Notes under the pieces: model-generated | What the model was told of the DNA's origin: nothing | What the model saw: the letters and a program-made list of their open reading frames with translations, nothing else | Database searches by the model: none | From: Anaerolineae bacterium | GTDB taxonomy: Bacteria; Chloroflexota; Anaerolineae; Aggregatilineales; Phototrophicaceae | Reading direction: 5' to 3' | Assembly (NCBI GenBank): GCA_025454715.1 | Contig: JALONY010000014.1 | Location: 1-11,401, forward strand | DNA: 11,401 nt | Made by a program: the position numbers and the translations under genes | In this document: piece by piece, positions 1-8,016 of the stretch | Numbering within the stretch: position 1 is the first letter of the stretch | Layout: every line of letters begins with the position of its first letter

Positions 1-3000
1 AGGTTGCTGCACCCACCGCAGTTCCACCAGCGCACGTTCCACACGCCCAGCGACACCGGCCCGCCGCCGCCGCCTTGGAACACGGCGGTATCGAGGTTCC
101 ACAACCCTTCGCCAATCCAGTTGTTCAGGTTGCGCGATGGGTCAACAAAGCTCCCCTGATTGATGACCGTAGACATGCCGACAGGGGTCGGCAAGCGGTG
201 CTCGAGCTGGATGTCGTCGAGGTAGAAGCCGTCGGCGTTGGTGTTGTCCGTCAGCGAGTCGATGACGAAGCGCAAGCGGATGCGGCGACCCGCGGTGTTG
301 GTGCTGGGCTGATAGGCGAAGGGCGACAAATCGACCGACATGTATTGCCAGCCATAGGCGCGGGTGCCGTTGTCGTCGCTGTCGGTGCCGATCGACCAGA
401 TGGTCTGCCAGCTCCCCCAGCCACGCTCTTGCTCGTAGCATTGCAACAGCGCGGGGGTGGGGTTGCCGCAGCGGGCGTTCATGCTGTTGTTGATGTCGGT
501 CTCGCTGCGCGTGTCCTCCAGCGACACCTGCACATACGCCCAGTCATAGCGGGCGAGGTGCATCCGCGTCCAGAAGGTCAGGCGCGGTGCCTCGGTCTGG
601 GCGTTGACGCCGCGCAGGTCGATGACGGGCTGCATCTCGAGCGTGGTGAAGCTGTAGTTGCGGGTGCGCCACGCGCCGTCACCGGTATCGTCGCTGTTGG
701 TGGCGGTGTTGCGGAAGCCGGTCGGAGCGCGGTCTTGGCCACCGACGACGCTATCGTGCAACGACAACACGCCTTGGCGCGACTCGAAGCTGATGGCGTT
801 CCAGTCACCGCTGAAGCGGAAGAAGGTGCGCCAGTCATCGCCGGTGCTGATGAAGTCGGGGTCAATCGTGACATTTCGCGCCGTGCCGATGCCGACCGAT
901 TGGGACGTGTTGGCTGGGTTGACGCGAACTTCACCGGTCGGCCACAGCTTGATTTCGCGGTTGACGCGCTCTTGGATGCGGATGTCATCGACGTACACAC
1001 CACGGGCGTTGCTGTTGTTGTCGGCCACGATGGTAAAGCGGAACACGATGTCATCGTCGGTCAGGGCGGTGCCGGTGCCCACGCCGGGCAAGCCGTTGCC
1101 GTCCAGCGTGAACTGCCGGAAGATCGGGTACAGGCTGACGCGGGTGAACTCCCATGCATCGTTGCGTGCCGTGCGGTCGTTGGTGGTGCTCGGGTTGGTC
1201 TGCATCCCGCGACGATAAGACCACAGCGGGCGCCACGACGTATCGGCCTCGCTGGCGCGCTTCCACTCCACGCGGAACTGGTCGGTGGCGGCGATGACGC
1301 GCCGGTGGTAGAACGTCAATTCGGAGGTGCTGGTGGCCGGTGCGCCGCTGCTGTTGCTGGTGATGAGGTCACCGCTGCCGTCCTCGATGACCTGCTTGGA
1401 CGGGGTGTCGTTATACAGGTCGATTGGCCAGCGCATGGTGATGGCGGTGGTTTGGTTGTTGGCGTAGTTGCTGTTGGGCGACGACGCATACGAGCGGGCG
1501 TCGGCGGGGTTGCCGGTGGTGGCTAGGCCGCGATAGCCGATGTTGGACGCCACTTGCCACTGCCCGCCATAGACCCAGAACAATTGCGGGCCGTTCACTT
1601 GCGCGTCGTCGAAGAACGGGTAGTTCAGCCAGCGCGGTGCCGAGGCACGCCCCAGCCGGATGCTATCGATCCACCAGCCGTCACGCGGGGTGGCGTCGGG
1701 GCGCACCAACATGGCGAAGCGCAAACGCACCTGCGCCGGGTTGCCCGGGATGGCGTTGAGCGGGATGTTGACCTCTTGCATGGTCAGCGAAGAGGCGTTG
1801 TTGGTCTGGGTGATGTCGCGCAGTACGCCGCCCGGCAAGGTAATCCAGTTGGCTGGGCTGGTGCTGTAGGGGCTGGTGGTGTATTGCACCACGAGGCCGG
1901 TGCGCCCGCCGAGGTCGAAGGCGTGATAGAAGCTGAGCACCGGCACGCCGGTGTTGCCCTGCGCGTCGGGGTTGGGCACGCTGGCGAGGTTGATGAACCC
2001 GTTGAACTCCAGCGCGTGCACGCGCACGTTGTTCAGCGCGTCGCTTTGCAGCGAGTCGGTGTGGCGCTTATAGCGGGTGAACGGGTTGGTGTTGCCGCCC
2101 GAGCCGCCCGCCACGATGTTCGGGTCGTCTACCACGGTGTTGACGCTGTCGTGCCACGCGAAGCCGCTGGTGCCGAAGCGGTTGTTGGTCACCAACGCCC
2201 AGCCGGACTCGATGCCCGGGTTGCTGCGCGGGGCGTTGACGATGAACTCGAAGCGCTCATCGGGGTTGTCGAACGTCCACGTGCGGTTGGCGGTGATGAC
2301 GGTGCTGGAGCCATCGCGGAACTCGATGTCGTCGATGTGCCACTTGGTGCGGGTGTTGACCGTGCCGCCGGTGCGTAACGCAAAGCGGAACGCCACGCGC
2401 TTGGGCGAGCCGAAGGCGGTCATCAACGGGTTGAGGTCGATGACGTTGCGCGTCCAGTTGTAGTTGGCGGTGCCGCCGGTGGTGTGCGCCAAATTGACGC
2501 GCTGCCACGTCATGGCGCTGCGGTTGGCCGACTTGATGGGCAGGGTCGGATCGACCGGGATGTACTCGGCCACCTCGACCCAGACCTCGGAACCGGTGGG
2601 CAAGTCCCACACGTCCCAGAACACCAGTTGCGGGGCGGTCATGGTGTCGGGGACGACCACCGAGCCGCGCCACTCGAGATAGCAGGTGGTGTTGGTGCCC
2701 GAGACGCCATCGACGTAATCGTCGAATTGGTTGGCCTCGCTGTTGGCGTTGTTGGCGTTGGTCAGGATGCCCCAGTTGCAGATGAAAGCCGAGCCTGCGG
2801 TTGCGGGCGCGTCGTCGGGGTTGGCGCCGCCGCCCGTGACCTCGATCTTGAGGCGCGGGGTGCCGGTGGTGTGGTAATACTCCACCACGATGGTGTGGGT
2901 GCCCGGAGCCAGCACGAGGCTGCCCATCCACAACATCGGGCTGCCTTGGTTGACCCACGAGTTGGTGCTGCCGTTGATGTCGCGCAACGAGACCGGGGTG

Positions 3001-3737
3001 CCGTTGACCGACAAGCGCACACCGTCATCGGCGAGGATGCGGAACTTGAGCGGCTGTTGGTCGGCTTGGGGGGTGTTGGGGTCATCCAGCAACTCGATGG
3101 TGCGCCGGATGCGCGCCGAGAAGTTTTGGCCTTCGCTGGCCGCGCTGGGGAAACCGGTAGCGAACGTGCCGGTCTGGTCGATGTTGAGGAATCCCGGCAA
3201 GCTGCGGGCAGCCGTCCCTGACAGGGTGGTGTTGTCGAACAGCTCGACCGTCCACGGGGAACCGCGCAGGTTGATGTTGCTGTCGATGCGCCACCACGCC
3301 GCCTCGTCCACCGTATCGCGGAACGGCGCAGCCTTCTCTTGGTCGAACGGCGTGCGGGTCGGGCGGGGGGTGGGGCTGGGCGTGAGCGGGGTCGGCGTGT
3401 AGGTCTGCGACGGGGTTAGCGTCGGGCCGCCGGTGAAGACGGGCGTGGGCACCACGGTGTTGGGCGGCAAGCCCCCACCCGACGGCGTCAGGTTGAAGAC
3501 CTCGGTGACCGTCGCCCAGAAGCCGATGCTACCGGGCGCGTCGGCGTCGGCGATTTCGGTTTGGCGCAGCACGTCATCGACGATGCGGCCAAAAGCCGTA
3601 CCGATGGCCGGTGCCGTCGCGGCGAGGCCGAGACCGAACACGAGGCCGACCAATACGGTGATGAGCGCGTACTCGACCAAAGCTTGGCCGCGTTCGCGCT
3701 GGGGGCGTCCGCCGTTGGAGAGAATCGGAATATGCAT
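1..3737 (-). CDS. Giant surface protein with Flp-type prepilin leader, Thr-Pro stalk, PA14-like domain and MAM/jelly-roll-like repeats (partial, C-terminus beyond left edge)
   Basis: The minus-strand frame is open from ATG 3737 to the left edge, giving 1245 complete codons without a stop. The start follows GAGGG with 8 bases between. Residues 14-27 read RERGQALVEYALIT, a class III (Flp/TadE-type) prepilin signal: Gly17 at the cleavage site, Glu22 at mature position +5 and Tyr at +6, followed by a hydrophobic helix to about residue 45. Residues 97-130 form a Thr/Pro-rich stalk. Residues about 145-300 resemble PA14, with a WTVELFDN start, RILADDGVRLSVNG and a HTIVVEYYH strand. Four modules of about 220-255 residues follow, each ending in a motif like WxIDDI (residues 466, 688, 914, 1171). 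Such folds usually bind glycans or serve in adhesion. I infer prepilin peptidase processing and display outside the membrane, either anchored by the helix or built into a Tad-type fibre. The true length and C-terminal domains are not visible. The reading frame is certain; the function is not. Confidence 0.9.
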   Translation of the reverse strand, partial: MHIPILSNGGRPQRERGQALVEYALITVLVGLVFGLGLAATAPAIGTAFGRIVDDVLRQTEIADADAPGSIGFWATVTEVFNLTPSGGGLPPNTVVPTPVFTGGPTLTPSQTYTPTPLTPSPTPRPTRTPFDQEKAAPFRDTVDEAAWWRIDSNINLRGSPWTVELFDNTTLSGTAARSLPGFLNIDQTGTFATGFPSAASEGQNFSARIRRTIELLDDPNTPQADQQPLKFRILADDGVRLSVNGTPVSLRDINGSTNSWVNQGSPMLWMGSLVLAPGTHTIVVEYYHTTGTPRLKIEVTGGGANPDDAPATAGSAFICNWGILTNANNANSEANQFDDYVDGVSGTNTTCYLEWRGSVVVPDTMTAPQLVFWDVWDLPTGSEVWVEVAEYIPVDPTLPIKSANRSAMTWQRVNLAHTTGGTANYNWTRNVIDLNPLMTAFGSPKRVAFRFALRTGGTVNTRTKWHIDDIEFRDGSSTVITANRTWTFDNPDERFEFIVNAPRSNPGIESGWALVTNNRFGTSGFAWHDSVNTVVDDPNIVAGGSGGNTNPFTRYKRHTDSLQSDALNNVRVHALEFNGFINLASVPNPDAQGNTGVPVLSFYHAFDLGGRTGLVVQYTTSPYSTSPANWITLPGGVLRDITQTNNASSLTMQEVNIPLNAIPGNPAQVRLRFAMLVRPDATPRDGWWIDSIRLGRASAPRWLNYPFFDDAQVNGPQLFWVYGGQWQVASNIGYRGLATTGNPADARSYASSPNSNYANNQTTAITMRWPIDLYNDTPSKQVIEDGSGDLITSNSSGAPATSTSELTFYHRRVIAATDQFRVEWKRASEADTSWRPLWSYRRGMQTNPSTTNDRTARNDAWEFTRVSLYPIFRQFTLDGNGLPGVGTGTALTDDDIVFRFTIVADNNSNARGVYVDDIRIQERVNREIKLWPTGEVRVNPANTSQSVGIGTARNVTIDPDFISTGDDWRTFFRFSGDWNAISFESRQGVLSLHDSVVGGQDRAPTGFRNTATNSDDTGDGAWRTRNYSFTTLEMQPVIDLRGVNAQTEAPRLTFWTRMHLARYDWAYVQVSLEDTRSETDINNSMNARCGNPTPALLQCYEQERGWGSWQTIWSIGTDSDDNGTRAYGWQYMSVDLSPFAYQPSTNTAGRRIRLRFVIDSLTDNTNADGFYLDDIQLEHRLPTPVGMSTVINQGSFVDPSRNLNNWIGEGLWNLDTAVFQGGGGGPVSLGVWNVRWWNCGGCSN
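210..2342 (-). repeat. Divergent protein-level tandem repeat of MAM/jelly-roll-like modules
   Basis: Within the giant protein four modules end alike: an RFRF- or RLRF-type strand, a variable loop, then WHIDDI (residues 466-471), WWIDSI (688-693), VYVDDI (914-919) and FYLDDI (1171-1176). Spacings are 222, 226 and 257 residues. Earlier in the modules, HDSV (second and fourth) and LTFYHRR or LTFWTRM (third and fourth) recur. This is the pattern of MAM/concanavalin-like modules in secreted bacterial proteins. DNA identity between copies is low, so the repeats are old or were assembled from diverged modules. A fifth module seems to begin after residue 1185 and runs off the window. Confidence 0.7.
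3621..3689 (-). other. Class III prepilin (Flp/TadE-type) processing site and hydrophobic helix
   Basis: This stretch encodes residues 17-39 of the giant protein. Gly17 is followed by QALVEY, placing Glu at mature position +5 and Tyr at +6, and then by an uncharged helix (ALITVLVGLVFGLGLAA). Arg-Glu-Arg precedes the Gly, as a cytoplasmic basic stretch does in type IVb pilins. In that family a prepilin peptidase cuts after the Gly and the helix packs into the pilus core or stays in the membrane. The peptidase and Tad motor genes are not in the window. Confidence 0.75.
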
Positions 3738-3982
3738 AGGGCATACCCTCGCTGAATAAACACATTGTCCTTAGTGTGCAGTGTAGCGCACCGCGCCCAG
3801 ACTTTCGGCATGAATTTTGTCCGAGAGTTGTTCGAGTGTATTGACATCACCTTTACACAAGCCCAGCGGCGCGCAACCGTTGCCCAATCGCCCGCCGTGC
3901 GTGGGGGTGTGAGGCGTATAATGCGGGCAATCGACAGGCGAGATGTTCGCCCCTCTCAACCGGATAGGCAAGGAAAACGACG
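3738..3982. promoter_or_regulatory. Divergent intergenic region between the giant surface gene and the LCP gene
   Basis: This 245-base gap separates two outward-facing genes and holds no convincing gene. On the minus strand TACACT at 3785-3780 is a possible -10 about 43 bases from the giant gene's start, without a good -35. A second TACACT lies at 3840-3835. On the plus strand TATAAT lies at 3917-3922. TTGACA at 3841-3846 has no -10 at the right distance. Shared control of the two envelope genes is possible but not shown. Confidence 0.5.
3917..3922 (+). promoter_or_regulatory. Candidate -10 box of the LCP gene
   Basis: TATAAT is a perfect sigma-70-type -10 hexamer inside a G+C-rich stretch, 60 bases before the LCP start codon. 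No recognisable -35 lies 16-18 bases upstream (the bases there are GCCGTG), so an activator could be needed or the match could be chance. Confidence 0.4.
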
Positions 3983-4939
3983 ATGCGAAACGCTCAACGG
4001 CGCTGGGCAACCGGCTTCGCCCTCGTGTGGGTGATGATGACGCTCGGGCTGGCGGTCTCACCGACGCTGGCACAAGGCCGCTGGGACGGCCAAAGCCGCT
4101 TTACGGTGTTGGTGATGGGCATGGACAGGCGCCCGGGTGCCCGCGACACGCTCAACACCCGCACCGACGCCATTATGTTGGTCAGCTTCGACCCGGGCGC
4201 GCCCGACGACCCGCTGGACGACTCGATCGGGGTGGTGCACATCCCGCGTGACCTGCACATCGAGCCGCTGGATGTCAGCGACGCCTACACCCGCATCAAC
4301 ACCCTGATGGTGCAAGGCGAGGCCATCCAAGAGAATTATGGCCCGTTCTACGCCATGGACACCCTGAGCTACAACTTCGGCCTATACATCGACGGCTTCG
4401 TGACGTTCGACTTCGAGGCGTTCATCATGATGGTGGACGCGCTGGGCGGTGTCGAAATCAACGTGCCCTACGCCATCGACGACCCGACCTACCCCGATAT
4501 GAACTACGGGTTCGACCCGTTCAGCGTGCGTGCGGGCGTGCAGCTCATGGACGGGCGCACCGCCCTGAAATATGCCCGCACCCGCCACAACGACAACGAT
4601 TATCAGCGCGGTGAGCGCCAGATGCAGGTGCTCCGAGCCGTCGGCCTGAAGGCCACCGATGCCAGCATGTTGCCCAGCTTGCTGCTCAACGCGCCGACTT
4701 TGCTGGCCGACCTGACCGGCCACGTCTATACCGACCTGACGTTGGACGAGATGGCACCGCTGGCGTTGTTCGCAGCGCGGGTGCCGGTCGAGAACATCCG
4801 CACCGGCTCGGTCAGTGGGGAGTACATGGCGCGCATCGTCGTGACCGCCGACGGCGGCACGCTGGACATCCCCAACTATACCCGCCTGCCCGAGCTGTTC
4901 CGCGAGGTGTTCGGCGCGACCTACTCGGGCGGGGGGTGA
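3983..4939 (+). CDS. LytR-CpsA-Psr (LCP) family cell-envelope glycopolymer ligase
   Basis: LCP proteins move glycopolymers from a lipid pyrophosphate carrier to peptidoglycan or another acceptor outside the membrane. This 318-residue protein has a basic start and a hydrophobic segment (about residues 11-27) ending SPTLAQG, a signal peptide or membrane anchor. The LCP domain spans about residues 38-220: FTVLVMGMD (40-48), RTD (60-62), HIPRD (86-90), LGGVEINVP (154-162) and the signature YARTRHNDNDYQRGERQ (197-213), whose Arg and Asp residues bind the pyrophosphate and metal. The start follows AAGGA with 8 bases between. After residue 220 there is only a short tail, so this is a compact single-domain form. 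It is divergent from the giant surface gene, so it may modify the same envelope, but the substrate in this lineage is unknown. Confidence 0.93.
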   Translation: MRNAQRRWATGFALVWVMMTLGLAVSPTLAQGRWDGQSRFTVLVMGMDRRPGARDTLNTRTDAIMLVSFDPGAPDDPLDDSIGVVHIPRDLHIEPLDVSDAYTRINTLMVQGEAIQENYGPFYAMDTLSYNFGLYIDGFVTFDFEAFIMMVDALGGVEINVPYAIDDPTYPDMNYGFDPFSVRAGVQLMDGRTALKYARTRHNDNDYQRGERQMQVLRAVGLKATDASMLPSLLLNAPTLLADLTGHVYTDLTLDEMAPLALFAARVPVENIRTGSVSGEYMARIVVTADGGTLDIPNYTRLPELFREVFGATYSGGG

Positions 4940-4963
4940 GATGGGGCGTATGGGGTGAGGGTT

Positions 4964-4983
4964 GGGCGCGTCACGACGCGCCC
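4964..4983. repeat. Perfect palindrome between the convergent LCP and kinase genes
   Basis: GGGCGCGT and ACGCGCCC form an 8-base-pair stem around the loop CACG. The element fills the 44-base gap between two convergent stop codons and abuts the kinase stop (TAG complement at 4984). No T-run follows on either strand, so it is not a classic intrinsic terminator. It could still block or end transcription from both sides, or be a dispersed REP-like element of the form GTAGGGGCG...CGCCC. Confidence 0.6.
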
Positions 4984-7900
4984 CTACTTGTCCTCGGCCT
5001 GAAGGCGGCGCACCTCGGTATTGTTGTTCGGGTCGTCGCTCAGCGTGGGCACTTTGCCGGTCGGCGCGTCCAAATCGACCGCCGGTGCCAAGCGCGCCGT
5101 CAGGATGTCGAGCGCCTCGGCACGGTCGGGGCGGGTGCCCTCCGGCAAGACGCCCAACGCGGCCAATTCCTCGCGCACCTTCTCGGCCTCGCCCAAGACC
5201 GTGGCCGTATCGGGCATGTAGCTGGGCGGGCGGTTGAGGAACTCGCTGGCCGGTGCGTTGGGCTCCACCGGCGCGGCACGGCGCGCCCGCCACGCCTCGC
5301 GCACCTCGCGGGCGATGAGTTGCGCGTTCGCCCCCAGCGCAATCAGTAGCGCGAACGGCAGCAACACGCTGAACACCTGCCCGTTATCGAAGCCGGAACC
5401 ATCCGGCAGGTAAGCGACATAAAACAGCGTATCGATGATGCCGTTGGGGTCGGACGACACCGGCTTGGGCGCGTCGAGCAGAGCGGGGTTCAGCACCGCC
5501 AGCACCCCCACGCACCCCAGCGCCGCGGCCACGGCGAACGCCCATCGCCCAATCCCACGGGTCAGGTAGACGCCCAGCACGCCCGCCACCCCGCCATACA
5601 GCATCAGCCCGACCATGCCCAGCCACGTCAGCGGCGGGTTGGTCTGGCCGAGGCCAATCACGCTGGGCAAGAGCGCCGCCCAGCCCACGCCCGCCACCAG
5701 CCCGATTAAGCCCCATGCGGCGGGTGGCAACGGGTTGCGGGTGGCGCTGGGCTTGGCCGCCTTGCGTGGGTATTGCGCGGTGAGCAACGCCCCGAACACC
5801 AGCCCGAGCGCCAGCCCGACCCCGACGGTCGGGGCGACGGTGAAGGCGGGCGCGTCGGGGCACAAGCCATAGGCCGTGCAATAGTTGTGATAGCTGGTGT
5901 AGAGCGCGAAGAACAAGGTACCGGTGCTGAGCACGACCGCCAGCCACGCCCGCAGGTTGACCACGCTGTGGATGACGAACCCGATGGCGAGGCAGAACCC
6001 GCCGAACGCGGCCAATTCCCACTGTAAATCCGCCGTGCGGCGCAACCACACGTAATGCTCCAGCCCAAAGGTCAGGGTGCCCCAGCCCCAGCCCAGCGCG
6101 AGGCTGACCAGCGCCCGCAACGGCCAACCCCAAAAGCCGCGCATCCGCGCCGCGATTTCGTCCGACAGCAAAACCAGCAACCCGACCATCAGGCCGAACA
6201 ATAGCCCGATGCCCAGCGCATTGCTGATGCGGTCGGGCGCGAGGATGCCGACCGGCAGCGGGAAGTTCATCCACATCACCACGCCCCGCGCCACCCACGC
6301 CCCCAGCAAGGCCAGCAACACCCGCCACGTCAGGTGCAGCGGCTCGGCGCGCAAGCGGATGGCGGTGTTGGCCAGCCACGCATAGGCTTGACCGCGAAAA
6401 TCGACTGGCTTGGGCAGGCTACCGGCTTGGTCACGCACGGTCGCCAGTGCCTTCAATGCGCCGCGCCGCCCCTTGCGCTGTTGGTCGTTGAGGTAGCGCG
6501 CCGCGGTGATGGAGCGGATGTCGCCGATGGTGCGGGCGGCGGCCTCGGCGATGTCGGGATTGGTCGGGTCGAGCGCCATCTCGGCAATCAAGAGGTCGAT
6601 TTCGGGCTCATAAACCACCGAAACCCACTGTTGCGGCTCGGTCTCTTTGAGCTCGATGTGCGCCAGCGTGTTGAGCATCCGCCCGATGTAGGCGGTCTGG
6701 AGCGCATAACCGCCGACGTGCTTGCGAAGCTGGGCGCGGGTGCCCAACACCCGCAAGGCGACGTGCTTGGCCTGCGGGTCGGTCTCCGATTGCAGCATGA
6801 CCGCGATTTGGCGCGGGATGCGCGGTGGGGTCTCGTCCGGCAAGGTCTCGAGGCGGTGCAGGGCGCGCACGCGGGCGGGGGCGCTCGGGCTGCGGATGGC
6901 GTGCAAACACACCCAGCGGCGCTGGTCGTCGTCCAGCATCGCCCACCACGGGTCGATGGACAAGCCATACTCCAGCGCGCCGCGCAAAATCATCTGCTGG
7001 CCGCCGAGGTCAAGCTCGAGGCCGTTTTGTTCGGCATTGGTATAGGCCGCCTCGACCAGCATGAAATGGGTGACGCCCAACAAAAAGCGCCCATTGCCGA
7101 AATCCCACGCGGCGCGGGCACGCTGATAGAGCGTGGCGGCCTCTTGCCACTCCGGCGCGACGCCTGCCACGGCGGGGTCATCGGCGCTGGTCAAGCTGGG
7201 CTGTGACGCGCCACTGCGCCCCAAAGCCGCCGCCACATCCTCGACGAGGGCGAGGGCGCTATCGTGGCGCTCATCGGGGTTGACCTTGACGCTGCGGCGC
7301 AAGGCGTGCGTCACGGCTTCCGGCAGGCTGGGGATGATGGGCAACTCGGCTTGATATTGCAATTGTTTCATGACCAGCGGGCTGGTGCCGTCGAACGGCA
7401 AGCGCCCGTTGAACAGGTGGTACATCATGACCGAGAGGCTGTACAGGTCGGCGCGCTTGTCCAGCGTATCGCTGGTGAGCTGTTCGGGCGCCATGTACAT
7501 CAGGGTGCCGCTGCCCGGGTTGATGGCGCGACCGGCGGGGTCGAGCGCGGTGGCGAGGCCGAAGTCGGCCAAGTAGGGCGAATTATGCCCGTCCAGCAAG
7601 ATATTTTGCGGCTTGAGGTCGAGGTGGACGACCCCGCGGGCGTGGGCGTAATCGAGCGCCTCGGCCATCGCCTTGCACACGCGCAAGGCCTCGTCCACCG
7701 TGAGCTGGCCGCGCTCCATCCATCCGGCCAACGACCCGCCCGACACATAGCGCATCACGATGTACAGGCTGTTTTGGTGCTCCCCGAAGTCGTAAATCGG
7801 CAAGATATGCGGGTGTTCGAGGTTGGCGATGGTCTTGGCCTCGCGCTTGAACAGCGCAACGGGGTCGTTTTCGGTGCTCAGGCCGTGGGCGATGGTCTTG

Positions 7901-8016
7901 ACGGCCACCATGCGGCTGAGCTTGGCGTCTCGTGCCGACCACACGTCGGCCATGCCGCCGCGCCCGATGTGCTCGATGACTTGATAATCGCGGATGATGT
8001 CGCCGATGTCTACCAT
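4984..8016 (-). CDS. Ser/Thr protein kinase fused to a helical HEAT-like region and about ten transmembrane segments
   Basis: This 1010-residue protein opens with a Hanks-type kinase (about residues 11-267): glycine loop GRGGMADV (18-25), VAVK with Lys40, a probable alpha-C Glu59, catalytic loop HLDLKPQN (131-138), DFG (151-153), APE (176-178) and NPDERHD near the end. Metal- and ATP-binding residues are present, so it should be active, but the Arg of HRD is Leu132. That resembles non-RD kinases, which do not depend on activation-loop phosphorylation. Residues about 288-556 are helical with HEAT-like units such as IAEAAARTIGDI. About ten hydrophobic segments follow (557-901), then a roughly 110-residue charged tail. 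Ten spans leave kinase and tail both in the cytoplasm. Unlike PknB-type kinases there is no external PASTA domain, so the sensing part may be the membrane domain. The ribosome site is weak. It is divergent from a PspA-like gene. Confidence 0.92.
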   Translation of the reverse strand: MVDIGDIIRDYQVIEHIGRGGMADVWSARDAKLSRMVAVKTIAHGLSTENDPVALFKREAKTIANLEHPHILPIYDFGEHQNSLYIVMRYVSGGSLAGWMERGQLTVDEALRVCKAMAEALDYAHARGVVHLDLKPQNILLDGHNSPYLADFGLATALDPAGRAINPGSGTLMYMAPEQLTSDTLDKRADLYSLSVMMYHLFNGRLPFDGTSPLVMKQLQYQAELPIIPSLPEAVTHALRRSVKVNPDERHDSALALVEDVAAALGRSGASQPSLTSADDPAVAGVAPEWQEAATLYQRARAAWDFGNGRFLLGVTHFMLVEAAYTNAEQNGLELDLGGQQMILRGALEYGLSIDPWWAMLDDDQRRWVCLHAIRSPSAPARVRALHRLETLPDETPPRIPRQIAVMLQSETDPQAKHVALRVLGTRAQLRKHVGGYALQTAYIGRMLNTLAHIELKETEPQQWVSVVYEPEIDLLIAEMALDPTNPDIAEAAARTIGDIRSITAARYLNDQQRKGRRGALKALATVRDQAGSLPKPVDFRGQAYAWLANTAIRLRAEPLHLTWRVLLALLGAWVARGVVMWMNFPLPVGILAPDRISNALGIGLLFGLMVGLLVLLSDEIAARMRGFWGWPLRALVSLALGWGWGTLTFGLEHYVWLRRTADLQWELAAFGGFCLAIGFVIHSVVNLRAWLAVVLSTGTLFFALYTSYHNYCTAYGLCPDAPAFTVAPTVGVGLALGLVFGALLTAQYPRKAAKPSATRNPLPPAAWGLIGLVAGVGWAALLPSVIGLGQTNPPLTWLGMVGLMLYGGVAGVLGVYLTRGIGRWAFAVAAALGCVGVLAVLNPALLDAPKPVSSDPNGIIDTLFYVAYLPDGSGFDNGQVFSVLLPFALLIALGANAQLIAREVREAWRARRAAPVEPNAPASEFLNRPPSYMPDTATVLGEAEKVREELAALGVLPEGTRPDRAEALDILTARLAPAVDLDAPTGKVPTLSDDPNNNTEVRRLQAEDK

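Noticed and set aside
75..1526. Plus-strand open frame of 483 codons
   Set aside because: It lies antisense to the giant surface gene. Its protein is Val/Ala/Gly/Arg/Asp-rich without motifs, whereas the minus strand gives coherent PA14 and MAM-like modules.
1554..3221. Further plus-strand frames (1554-2378, 2484-3221)
   Set aside because: They are antisense to the same gene, low in complexity and have no ribosome site or recognisable domain.
1..3737. Possible protease or immune-inhibitor A-type enzyme because of the MAM-like modules
   Set aside because: No HExxH or other catalytic motif was seen in the 1245 visible residues. A catalytic domain beyond the left edge cannot be excluded.
3841..3846. 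TTGACA as a -35 for the LCP gene
   Set aside because: No -10 lies 16-18 bases downstream; TATAAT at 3917 is 70 bases away.
4382..5293. Minus-strand frame of 303 codons
   Set aside because: It overlaps both the LCP gene and the end of the kinase gene in other frames. Its composition is that of a shadow frame, while both overlapped genes have clear family motifs.
4984..8016. Kinase domain as a pseudokinase
   Set aside because: Lys40, a probable Glu59, catalytic Asp133, Asn138 and DFG 151-153 are all present; only the non-essential Arg of HRD is missing.
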